This document shows positions 17,397-26,700 of a DNA stretch of 64,000 bases, in pieces. Below the pieces are notes generated by a model. It did not search any database. It had not been told where the DNA came from and was given only the letters and a program-made list of their open reading frames with translations. The position numbers and the translations under genes are program-made. Every line of letters begins with the position of its first letter. The stretch's first letter is position 1. This stretch comes from an uncultured Bacilli bacterium (GTDB lineage Bacteria > Bacillota_I > Bacilli_A > RF39 > UBA660), in contig CAKOYD010000007.1 of assembly GCA_934130545.1 (NCBI GenBank), positions 6,062-70,061 on the forward strand. The letters are read 5' to 3'.

Positions 17397-19397
17397 ATGT
17401 TACTTTTTAATAAGGCCAATAATTTTGATGAAGATGATGATACTAGTAAGGCAAAGTTTAATTTTGGAAAACTTGGTGATAAAATACCGTTAATAGTAGG
17501 AATTATTTCAGTAGTTTTAATTCTTGTTGGTATTGTTATGTATAATATTTATAATGTTCAATATTATCTTGAATTAAATGGAGAAGATAATATTACTATT
17601 TATTTAGATCATGAATATAGTGAGTTTGGTTTTAATGCTTATGATAGTAAGGGTAATGATTTAACAGGGGACGTTATTGTTGATTCTAATTTAAATATTA
17701 ATAAGATAGGTAATTATCAAATTAGTTATACTATTGGTAACATTACTAAGGTTAGATATGTTAATGTTATTGAGGGTGGTAAGACAGAACTTAAATTAAA
17801 GGGGGAAAGTGTTGTTTATTTATTAGCTGGCAGTAGTTATATGGAGAGTGGATATGAAGCTATTGATACAGTTGATGGTGATATTACTAAGAAAGTAATT
17901 ACTAATAATAATATTAATATAAGTAAGCCTGGTGAATATAGTATTACTTATTTTACTGTTAATTCTGCTGGTGTATATGCTTTTGCGGTTAGAAAAGTAG
18001 TAGTTTTTGATTTTAATATTAAACTTAGTTTATCTAGTGAGAAAAGTGCTGAGAGTGTTGATATTTTAGTAAGTGTTGATGATACTTATTTTGATTATTT
18101 ATTACTTCCTGATAATAATAAGGTTAATAGTAAGAATTATAGATATCGTGTTAATAGTAATGGTGAGTATAAGTTTACTGCTTATAATAAGTATGGATAT
18201 AGTAAAGATGCTAGTATAAATGTAAGTAATATTGATAGCGGTATTACTTCAGCATCTTGTAGTGGAACATATAAAAATAATGCAACTACAATTAATGTTA
18301 CTGCATCAGCTACTTCTGGTATTAATCGTTATGTTATTAATGGAATTAGTTATTTATATCCTAAAATAATTTTAAGTGGTAAGTATAGTAGTAGTGTTAA
18401 TGTTGTTGTTTATGATAATTTAGGTAATAGTAAAACTATTAAGTGTAATATTGTTAATAACGATACTAGTGGTGGTACTGGTGGCAGTAATAGTGGTAGT
18501 AGTACTAACAATGGAGTATATATTACTAATATTAGTAATAATGGAGTTATAGTTACGGTAAATGCTAATAGTAGTAATTCTACTATTTCTGGATACTATT
18601 TTAGTTATAATAATCAAAGACCTAATAAAGAAGGTGGTTATTTGGCTACTAGTAATAGTAAAATAGAACTTGTTAGATTACCTGGTACTACTTATGTTTG
18701 GGTTGAAGATAGTAAGGGTAATATTAGTGAGGCTAAAACAATAATTATTAAGAATGGTGATATACCAATTACTTATGGTTCTAGTAAGTATAGTATTTTA
18801 AATCAGAGTATTGGGACATTTTTAAGTAGTAAAGGTTCATCTATTGATGAACTTAATAATATAGTGGCAAGATCTGTTAGAGCAGCTGGATTAAGAACTA
18901 AAACAGGTGTTGCAACAGCAGGATTAGCTTTACAAGCAGTTTTAGCACAAAAATATAATATTAAGTTACCATATAAATATGGAACACAGTATCTTGCTAT
19001 AGGTGTTAGTAGTGCATGGGGTAAGGCTACATCTTCTGGAACATATGGGTTTGATTGTGATGGTATGGTTAATTGGTCTTATATAAATGCTGGTATAGGG
19101 GTTAAGAGTAATTATACAAATGGTAGCACAAATTATTATTTACAGTGTTTTAATAGAGATTGTGGTTATCGAAAATCTACTGGTGAGATTGGAGATATTT
19201 TAGCAAAGAAAGGACATGTTAGATTAATTATTGGTAAAGAAGGAAATAAGTATATTGTTGCTGAAGGTTATGGTACAAAAACAGGGGTAGTAATTAATTA
19301 TCATGATAATGAATCAGGGTATATTATTATTGATGGTAAATATTTAATTGATAATTATGATTTAATAAATTCTAGTGATTATCCATCAGGATTTTAA
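17397..19397 (+). CDS. membrane-anchored NlpC/P60-type peptidase with Ig-like domains
   Basis: The ATG at 17397 is chosen over an in-frame TTG at 17385 because GGAGG lies 5 bp before it. The 666 aa protein has a cytoplasmic N-terminus, a TM at about residues 28-52, two Ig-like/DUF5011-type domains (about 60-215; LKGESVVYLLAGSSYMESG and TVDGDITKKV are typical), a Ser/Gly-rich linker, another beta region, and a C-terminal NlpC/P60-like domain. Catalytic candidates are Cys554 (YGFDCDGMVNW) and His607 (KKGHVRLII). This suggests cleavage of peptide bonds in peptidoglycan stems. It begins a probable five-gene envelope operon running to 23355. The catalytic assignment is by motif only. Confidence 0.75.
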   Translation: MLLFNKANNFDEDDDTSKAKFNFGKLGDKIPLIVGIISVVLILVGIVMYNIYNVQYYLELNGEDNITIYLDHEYSEFGFNAYDSKGNDLTGDVIVDSNLNINKIGNYQISYTIGNITKVRYVNVIEGGKTELKLKGESVVYLLAGSSYMESGYEAIDTVDGDITKKVITNNNINISKPGEYSITYFTVNSAGVYAFAVRKVVVFDFNIKLSLSSEKSAESVDILVSVDDTYFDYLLLPDNNKVNSKNYRYRVNSNGEYKFTAYNKYGYSKDASINVSNIDSGITSASCSGTYKNNATTINVTASATSGINRYVINGISYLYPKIILSGKYSSSVNVVVYDNLGNSKTIKCNIVNNDTSGGTGGSNSGSSTNNGVYITNISNNGVIVTVNANSSNSTISGYYFSYNNQRPNKEGGYLATSNSKIELVRLPGTTYVWVEDSKGNISEAKTIIIKNGDIPITYGSSKYSILNQSIGTFLSSKGSSIDELNNIVARSVRAAGLRTKTGVATAGLALQAVLAQKYNIKLPYKYGTQYLAIGVSSAWGKATSSGTYGFDCDGMVNWSYINAGIGVKSNYTNGSTNYYLQCFNRDCGYRKSTGEIGDILAKKGHVRLIIGKEGNKYIVAEGYGTKTGVVINYHDNESGYIIIDGKYLIDNYDLINSSDYPSGF

Positions 19398-19423
19398 AAT
19401 TAATATTTGGAGGTTTGGTTGTT

Positions 19424-20704
19424 ATGGAAGAACAATATGATGATTATATTAATGTATTAGCTTTTCAATGCTTATATCAGTACGAGAATAAGAAAAGTAT
19501 TAATGCTGATAAGTTAGTGGAATTTAGAAAGAGAGCTACTAATATTATGGGAGATGTTATTACTATTAATAGAGTTGTGGAATTAAAAAAGATAAGTGAT
19601 TTTGTTAGTAAGTATTCTAATTATTTTGAAATAAGTGGAGATATAGTTAAATTAAAAGATAATATTAGTTATGAAGAACTTGTTAATTTAGCTAAAATGA
19701 TTAAGGATAGAGATGATATAGATGATGATATATCTTTCATTATAACTGATTTTAATCTTTTGACGGTTTTAGGGATATATACAATGAGAGAGGCTTTAGT
19801 TAACTATTTGAAAATAGAAAGAGAGTTAGAGAAAAATTATCAAAATTTATTTACAGAGAAAGATAATAAGAAATTAAGAGATAGTATTGCTAAGTTATTA
19901 AGATTAAGGGCAGGATTTTTAATGCAAGTACATATGTTACCTGGATATAGTGTGGCATCTTTAGTTAGGACAATGACTGATTTAGTAGAAGTTGATGAGT
20001 ATGTAATGAATCCTCTTAATATGGATTTATATATGAATAGTGATTTTTATGTAGATGATAATGATTCTTTGGATGAAATAGAAAACATGCTTTATAGTAC
20101 TTATCAATATTCAATATTTGGAGATGCTAGATATAAGCTTTCAACATGTAAGTTATTAGATGAAATTAGTAAAATTTACTTTATTAGTAAAATTGATGAA
20201 GACACTGCTAGAGAAGATTTGGATGATATTTATAATAGTATTAGTTCTAGTGAGAAAAAAGATTCTTTGGAGGAGAGATTGTTTTATTTAACTTATTTAA
20301 AGAAAATAGGTATTTTTATGAGTAAATATGGTTATCGTAAAGATTTAGGTATGGTTTATAGGAGATTATTATACTCTTTAGATGATATTAGTGATAAATT
20401 ATTTGTTGATGGAAATATAGATAAGGCTATAGAAAAGATAGGAGATATAGAGATTAATGAAGACTCTTTTGTTGGATTACATGATGAGATGCTATTTATG
20501 GCTTCAGAAATATTTGAAGTAGGTATTAATAAATATACATTTAGAAAGTTATTAATGTTAGCTACTTTTTATGATATTACTAGATGTGAAGATATAGTGG
20601 ATGCTATTGATGGTTATAAAAATAATAATAATTATTCATATTTTTGTGATATAATATTTGGTGATAGTAATAATAAAGGCTATGGAAAAAAATATGAATT
20701 GTAG
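19424..20704 (+). CDS. hypothetical helical protein
   Basis: The ATG at 19424 is used; a TTG in the same frame at 19415 overlaps the spacing from the GGAGG site. The 426 aa product is rich in charged and branched residues, has no signal peptide or clear TM segment, and looks mostly alpha-helical and cytoplasmic. Recognisable but unnamed blocks are RLRAGFLMQVHMLPGYSVASLVRTM in the middle and LEERLFYLTYLKKIGIFMSKYGYRKDLGMVYRRLL. I do not recognise the family. It lies 26 bp after the NlpC/P60 gene and 9 bp before a membrane protein, so an accessory role in the same envelope unit is likely from context alone. Confidence 0.55.
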   Translation: MEEQYDDYINVLAFQCLYQYENKKSINADKLVEFRKRATNIMGDVITINRVVELKKISDFVSKYSNYFEISGDIVKLKDNISYEELVNLAKMIKDRDDIDDDISFIITDFNLLTVLGIYTMREALVNYLKIERELEKNYQNLFTEKDNKKLRDSIAKLLRLRAGFLMQVHMLPGYSVASLVRTMTDLVEVDEYVMNPLNMDLYMNSDFYVDDNDSLDEIENMLYSTYQYSIFGDARYKLSTCKLLDEISKIYFISKIDEDTAREDLDDIYNSISSSEKKDSLEERLFYLTYLKKIGIFMSKYGYRKDLGMVYRRLLYSLDDISDKLFVDGNIDKAIEKIGDIEINEDSFVGLHDEMLFMASEIFEVGINKYTFRKLLMLATFYDITRCEDIVDAIDGYKNNNNYSYFCDIIFGDSNNKGYGKKYEL

Positions 20705-20713
20705 GAGGAGTTT

Positions 20714-21880
20714 ATGAAGAAGAATGTTTTAGCAATGATGGGGGCTATGTTAGGTGGTTTAATTGCTACTTTGCCATGGGTTTTGGTTTATGTATATGGT
20801 AATATGATGTATTCTATATTAGCAATATTTGTAGCTATGGGAGCATTATTTGGTTATCAATTATTTAAGGGAGAAATTAATAAGAATTTACCTATTAAGA
20901 TAGTAGTTGTATCTTTATTATCAATTACTATTGCTACTTTAGTAATTATTCCTTGTTTATTACTTGCTCATGAAGGTGCAGCAGTTACTATTAATAATTT
21001 TAAGTATTTATATAGTGATAGTGATTTTATAGGTGGTATTATTACTGACTATATTGTTAGTGTATTATTTACTTTACTAGGTATTAGTGGAGTTATTAAA
21101 TCAATAAAGAATCAAGTAGCTAATAATAATGGTAAGATTAAGATTGATTTAAGAAATGGTAATAATAAGAAAGATCGTATGTTAATTAAAAATATATTAT
21201 TAGATAAAGGAGCAATAGATAGTAATAGTGCTTATGCATTTAGTGATGAAGATAAGATTAATAATGATACTTTAAATATTTTACTTATTTCTGGAGAAGT
21301 TGTTAGAGTAGATGATGATAAATATTATTATGATAGTAAGAAAGAAGTAGAAAATAAAAAACAAAATAAGAAGAGTACAATTATTGTTATAGTACTTTTG
21401 TTAGCAGTTATTGGAGTACTTGTATATTTTGCTAATAAAAATAGTGATAATGATAGTGATAATGATAATAAAACACAAGAATTAATTAAGTATACAGTTC
21501 CTTCAGGATATATGAAATATGATGATGAGGAAGGTGGATATTTATATGTACTTAATAATGATTTATCAGGAGAACTTGGATATATTGATGTATATAATTT
21601 AGATGGTGAATATGAATATTCAACGGAATTTATTAATAATATTATGACTACTATTGAAAAAGAGGGAGAACTATTAGATACAGATGAATTTACTAATAAA
21701 TATAATTATAAAGTTGTTTATTTTGAAGTAAAATATGATAAATACTCAATGATGGTTTATTATATATTTAGTGGTTCTGATTTAGGTGTTGTTGAGGTTA
21801 TTAATTATTCAGATAATAGTAGATTATATAGTGATGGTAAAGAGATTGCTAATGGATTTACTTGGAATAAGTTAGCATAA
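20714..21880 (+). CDS. multi-TM membrane protein with soluble C-terminal domain
   Basis: A 388 aa protein. The N-terminal half has four hydrophobic segments (about residues 5-50, 63-87 and 112-128), then a soluble segment with NGKIKIDLRNGNNKKDRMLIKNILLDKGAIDS, a further TM (about 218-236, STIIVIVLLLAVIGVLVYFA), an Asn/Asp/Ser-rich linker and an extracytoplasmic C-terminal domain (about 255-388) starting TVPSGYMKYDDEEGG. The layout of a membrane core, a linker and a small lipoprotein-like domain recurs in uncharacterised gut Firmicutes proteins. No function can be given. It is in the middle of the operon from 17397 to 23355. Confidence 0.55.
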   Translation: MKKNVLAMMGAMLGGLIATLPWVLVYVYGNMMYSILAIFVAMGALFGYQLFKGEINKNLPIKIVVVSLLSITIATLVIIPCLLLAHEGAAVTINNFKYLYSDSDFIGGIITDYIVSVLFTLLGISGVIKSIKNQVANNNGKIKIDLRNGNNKKDRMLIKNILLDKGAIDSNSAYAFSDEDKINNDTLNILLISGEVVRVDDDKYYYDSKKEVENKKQNKKSTIIVIVLLLAVIGVLVYFANKNSDNDSDNDNKTQELIKYTVPSGYMKYDDEEGGYLYVLNNDLSGELGYIDVYNLDGEYEYSTEFINNIMTTIEKEGELLDTDEFTNKYNYKVVYFEVKYDKYSMMVYYIFSGSDLGVVEVINYSDNSRLYSDGKEIANGFTWNKLA

Positions 21881-21898
21881 AGAAAGATGTGATTAGAT

Positions 21899-22570
21899 AT
21901 GAAGAATATGTTATGGGGAATTGTTTTGATTGCTATTGGTATTGTATTAGGACTTAATGCTTTAGATATTACTACTATTGATTTATTTTTTGATGGTTGG
22001 TGGACATTATTTATTATTATTCCTTGCTTTATAGATTTATTTAAAGATAAAGATAAGACGGGTAATATTGTAGGACTTGTTATTGGTATATTCCTATTAC
22101 TATCTTGTCAAGGATTAATAGATTTTAGTAGTTTATGGAAGATGGTAGTACCAGTAGTATTAATTCTTATTGGGTTATCTTTTATATTTAAAAATACATT
22201 TAGTGATAGTGCGAAAAAGATAAAAGAAATTAATAGTAAGAATAAAGAAAATGATAAAGAAATTTTGGCAGTATTTTCATCACAAAAAGTAAATGCTAGT
22301 GATGAGAAGTTTGAAGGAGCTTCTATTAGTTGTGTATTTGGAGGAGTTAGTCTTGATTTAAGAGAAGCTAAAATAACTAGTGATATTGTTATTAATGCTA
22401 CTAGTGTTTTTGGTGGAATTGATATTTTGGTTTCTGATAATGTTAATGTTAAAGTAAATTCAACATCTATTTTTGGTGGTGTTGATAATAAAATAGAAAA
22501 TAATAGTGATAATAAGAAGACTATTTATGTTAATGCTACTTGTCTATTTGGAGGAGTGGACATTAAGTGA
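21899..22570 (+). CDS. LiaF-like membrane protein
   Basis: A 223 aa protein. About four TM segments in the first 100 residues (LLWGIVLIAIGIVLGLNAL, WWTLFIIIPCFIDLF, LVIGIFLLLSC, PVVLILIGLSFIF) are followed by a beta-helical C-terminal domain with repeated FGG turns (CVFGGVSLDLREA, SVFGGIDILV, SIFGGVDNKI, CLFGGVDIK). This is the architecture of LiaF/VraT-type proteins, which restrain the LiaRS cell-envelope stress two-component system. No LiaRS genes are in the window, so the regulatory partner is unknown. Its stop overlaps the GTG start of the next gene by 4 bp, suggesting coupled translation with the DUF4097-type protein. Confidence 0.8.
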   Translation: MKNMLWGIVLIAIGIVLGLNALDITTIDLFFDGWWTLFIIIPCFIDLFKDKDKTGNIVGLVIGIFLLLSCQGLIDFSSLWKMVVPVVLILIGLSFIFKNTFSDSAKKIKEINSKNKENDKEILAVFSSQKVNASDEKFEGASISCVFGGVSLDLREAKITSDIVINATSVFGGIDILVSDNVNVKVNSTSIFGGVDNKIENNSDNKKTIYVNATCLFGGVDIK

Positions 22571-23355
22571 GAGTATTTACAAAAGTAATGAAGTATTTGG
22601 CACTAGCTTTGGCTATTAGTATTATAGCTGGTATTGTATCTTCAATATATTATTTAGGGGATGGTATTACTAATATGTTTAAACATGAAGAAGTTAGTGA
22701 TAATGTTTATGCTTTAGAGTTTGAAGATGGTATTAAAGAACTTAATGTTAATGTAAGTTTTTCAAAGTTAGTAATTAAAAGTGGAGAAAAATTTAGAGTA
22801 GAAAGTAATAATAAATCAGTTGTTGTTAATAATAGTAATGGTATTCTTAAAGTAGTTGATGGAAAACATTTAAATAATAATGTTATCACTATATATATAC
22901 CTAATGATTTTATATTTGATAAAGTTAAAATAGATACTGGTGTTTCTAGTGTTAATATTGGTAAGTTAAGTGGTTATGATGTTGACTTAAATTTAGGCGT
23001 TGGGAATCTCGATATTGAAAGTTTAACTGCTATAGATAAATGTGATATTGATACAGGGGCCGGAAGAACTGTTATTAATGATGCTGATGTGAGAAATTTA
23101 GATTTAGATATTGGCGCAGGACAGTTTATTTATAATGGTATTATGAGAAATAGAGCTATAGTGGACGCTGGTGTTGGAGAAGTTAATATTAATTTAAATA
23201 ATAAAGATAGTTATGTAGTATATGTAGAAAAAGGAATTGGCAATATTACTATTGATGGAGTAAGTGTCGGCGATGGTTCGACTTATGGTAATGGTAATAA
23301 TAGAGTTGATATTTCTGGGGGAATTGGTAGTATTAAAGTTAATTTTGATAAATAA
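22567..23355 (+). CDS. DUF4097-type beta-helix envelope protein
   Basis: A 262 aa protein starting with GTG in a 4 bp overlap with the LiaF-like gene. It has an N-terminal TM (about residues 9-31) and then an Asn/Gly/Asp-rich ectodomain with about 20-residue repeats ending in short VNI, LDI and INL strands (VSSVNIGKLSGYDVDLNLGVGNLDIESL and so on), the pattern of DUF4097 right-handed beta-helix proteins. Such proteins are often paired with LiaF-like or PspC proteins in envelope stress operons, which matches this context. The molecular role is not established. It is the last intact gene of the envelope operon; a decayed DUF362 gene follows. Confidence 0.7.
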   Translation: MRVFTKVMKYLALALAISIIAGIVSSIYYLGDGITNMFKHEEVSDNVYALEFEDGIKELNVNVSFSKLVIKSGEKFRVESNNKSVVVNNSNGILKVVDGKHLNNNVITIYIPNDFIFDKVKIDTGVSSVNIGKLSGYDVDLNLGVGNLDIESLTAIDKCDIDTGAGRTVINDADVRNLDLDIGAGQFIYNGIMRNRAIVDAGVGEVNINLNNKDSYVVYVEKGIGNITIDGVSVGDGSTYGNGNNRVDISGGIGSIKVNFDK

Positions 23356-23366
23356 TGTAGGTTAAG

Positions 23367-23649
23367 ATGAGTAAAGTATATTATACAAAGAATATTGATG
23401 CTGATAGTTTAATTAAATTATATAAAGCGTTAGGAGTTAATTTAGAGGGTAATATTGGTATTAAAGTATCTACTGGGGAGAAAGATTCTCGTGGATATTT
23501 AAAGAAAGAGTTAATTAATTCATTAGTTAAGGTGTTAGTAAATTAAAAGAAAGAATTGATGCAAGAGAAGGTAGACATATTCTTCCTTATGTTGAAGACT
23601 AGGACTTGGTAGTAGAGAATACGAACTTATAAATATTGATGAAGAATAG
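23367..23649 (+). pseudogene. DUF362 protein remnant with internal deletion and frameshift
   Basis: An intact start (ATG 23367) opens MSKVYYTKNIDADSLIKLYKALGVNLEG..IGIKVSTGE, the beginning of DUF362 (ferredoxin-associated) proteins, but stops after 59 codons at 23546. Directly after it, in another frame from 23546, the sequence encodes KERIDAREGRHILPYVED, and after a single-base shift at 23600 it encodes GLGSREYELINIDEE ending at 23649, the C-terminus of the same family. The roughly 200-residue middle is missing. The gene is dead: a deletion removed the centre and a 1 bp loss broke the tail. A terminator overlaps the end. Confidence 0.75.
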
Positions 23650-23670
23650 TGGAATATCTATTCTTTTTTT
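23643..23670 (+). terminator. terminator after the DUF362 remnant
   Basis: AGAATAG (23643-23649) pairs with CTATTCT (23658-23664), followed by T7. Confidence 0.8.
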
Positions 23671-23680
23671 GGTATATTAA

Positions 23681-23709
23681 TTGACACTTAATAGACAAAA
23701 TGATATACT
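23681..23709 (+). promoter_or_regulatory. promoter of the surface-protein unit
   Basis: TTGACA (23681-23686), 17 bp and TATACT (23704-23709), near-consensus, upstream of the 1849-residue surface protein. Confidence 0.8.
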
Positions 23710-23747
23710 TTATTTATAGTATGGGTAAATAGAAAGTGGTAGATATA

Positions 23748-26700
23748 ATGGGTAAATTAATTAATAAAAGATTCTTATTTATTTTAGGTATTAGTGTTAT
23801 TTCTCTTGTTATGTTAATAGGAGGAATGTTTTATTTGTTTGATGATAGTGATAATACATTTGTTAAGAGTGGGTATATATTAAATCCAATGAGTGCTAAT
23901 AGTACTAGATATTATTTTGATAAAGGTACTAGTTATCATACTAATTTATCATTATTAATTGTGTTTAATGATGTAGATAAAGATGATGTTAAAGTAAATA
24001 AAGATAGTTTTGTTCATTATTTAGATGGAGATATGTCTTTCTTAAAGAATGGGGCTATTTTAGACTTAGGGACAATTAATAAATCAATGGCTACTTATTA
24101 TAATATTACTGATAAGTCTTTAGTTAAATATAGTAATGGTGGATATACAATAGACAATAAAGATGATGTTCTAACTATTGAAAATTTTATTGGTAGAATT
24201 AGTGATAATAGATATATAGTAGCGGGTGCTAATGTAAGACTTGTTTATGGTGCTGATAATATTGAGACTAAAGGAGATTATTTTGAGATTACTTATGTTG
24301 AGAATGGTGTTGTAAATATTGAAAATCAGGAAGTTAAGCTACAAATGGCTGCCCAAGATGCTAAGATATTAGTTAATGATGATATAGTAATTAGTTTAGG
24401 TGCTAAAAAGATTAATTATGGTACTGATGGTGTTATGTCTATTACTGAGATAACTATAGATGGTAATGAGAATATTGAAGTAATACCAAAAGATGAATAT
24501 AAAGATAATAGTTCTTCATCTAATGGTGGTAATGGTTCAGGTGGTAGTCAAGGTAATGATGGAACTAATGGAGACGGCAATGGTAACGGAGGCACAGGCG
24601 GTGATGGCAACGGTGGTACCGGTGGTGACGGTAATGGCAGTGGTTCTGACGATAAGCCTAATAGTGTAATTGATGATTATAATTTAATTAAATTAAAGGA
24701 TGTTAAGATAGATGCTACTAGTATTGAAGTTATGTTTGATGTTAGTGATAAATTAAAAGAACAACTTATTTTACAAGTTATTAACACAGCAACTGGTAAG
24801 AGAATATATACTAGTATACTTAATGAAGATAATAAGATAGAGTCTTTAACACCTAATAGTAATTATTTATTTACAGTATCTTCTAGTAATGGTGATAAAG
24901 AATATTATCAAGGATTATTTAGAACTGATGTTTTAGGAGTAGAACTTACGAAAGTATATGCTACTTCTAGTAGTCTTACTTATATGGTTAAGGTTATGGA
25001 AGAATCAGTAGTATCTGATTTAACATTGAAGTTATATCGTTTTGATAGTGAAAGCAATGAAGAAGTATTTATATCTTCTTATGACATTAAAGCAGAGGAT
25101 GCTTATGATGGTTATAATGCAGTATTTGATAATTTGGATAGTAATACTATTTATACAGCTGTTATTGATAATATTAGTTTAAGTAGTTATCAATATACTG
25201 GAGTATATACAATTAGTAATAACGCTATTACGTTAAAGGAAATACCTAATTTTAATAATTTAAGTGTTTTGGTTAATGCTGAAGGATCTAGTTTCGAACT
25301 TTCTATTAAAGATATAAAAGATAAAGATAATGCTATAACTAGATATACTTATAATATATATCGTAAGGAAGATGTTAGTAATAATGTTGATGATTTAAAG
25401 ACAATTATTAAACCTATTACTAAGAATAATGCTTCTAGTGTTAGTGTATTAGTAGATAATAATGATCCTAATAAACTAAGCAGTGAAGAAAATTATGTTT
25501 ATAATGTAGTTATTGAATACTTTGATAATGAGAAGTATGTGGAATATGCTTCAGTATATAGCGATGACTTTATTATGAGTGGTGAAGCTAAAATTATATT
25601 TGAAAGAGATGATGAGTTAACTACTTACAATAAGATAGTTGCTAATATTAAATTAGTAGATAATAGTTGTATTGTATTTATGGATGGTAGAACTAATTGT
25701 AATTTAGAGAATAATATTTATATAAAAGTTAGTGAAGATAATAATTATTCTAATGTAAGTCCGAAGATTATACCTATTGAGTTTGATTTAGAGACATTAA
25801 CTTATAAGTTAGAACTTAATGATTTAATTGAGAATACTAGATATCGTATTGAGGTTTTTGCAGATATTGATAGAAAAGATGGTAATGGAGTAATATTTAA
25901 TTCGTTACTTGGTCAGACTATTATGAGTACTAAAGCACTTGCTAATTTAAATGTTAGTTTTGAAGATGCTGGTAGTAGTGAATTACATCCTATTAATAGT
26001 AATATTAAGTTTAATCCAGTAAATGGTACTAGTGATGCTCAATTAAAATATACAATAGATGCTTTAAAGAGGGTAGATGCATATTTATACTATGGTAATG
26101 TTAGTGATAATGTTAATGCTGGTGTGTTATTAGGTAATACTAGTTATCTTAGTAGTAATGGTGTTAATATTGGAGAATTATTCTATGAAAATAAGTTTAA
26201 TTTAACTAATGGTGATGCGTTTGGTTTAGATCTTGATGATTTACGTAATGAAGATGGTGAGTTAAGCCCTTATTATACAATTGCTATATATGCTTATTAT
26301 GATGAAGATGGTAAGTTACCTATAGTTTTAAATAATAATATTTATGCTTATAAAATTAATGAATTATTATTAATGGGTAAAATAGAAGAGCCTAAGTTAT
26401 TGGTTAATCCAATTAGTAATGGTAAGAGTGATTATAGATTTGATAAATTGATAGATGATTCTACCGTAGTTGGGTATAAGTTAACAGCAGCTTTCGATAA
26501 ATTAGGATTGGAAAATCATGGCTTTACTATTGATAAATTTAATATATATGTATATTTAAAGAGTGAATTAGAAAGTGGTATTGTTAAACCTGTTGACTTC
26601 TATATTTTAGAGGATGGTAAGTTAAAGGGAGTTAATACTATTTCGGTAGACAATCCGGCTAGTGGAATAGAAAATACTATTTATATGGATTATGGTAGTG

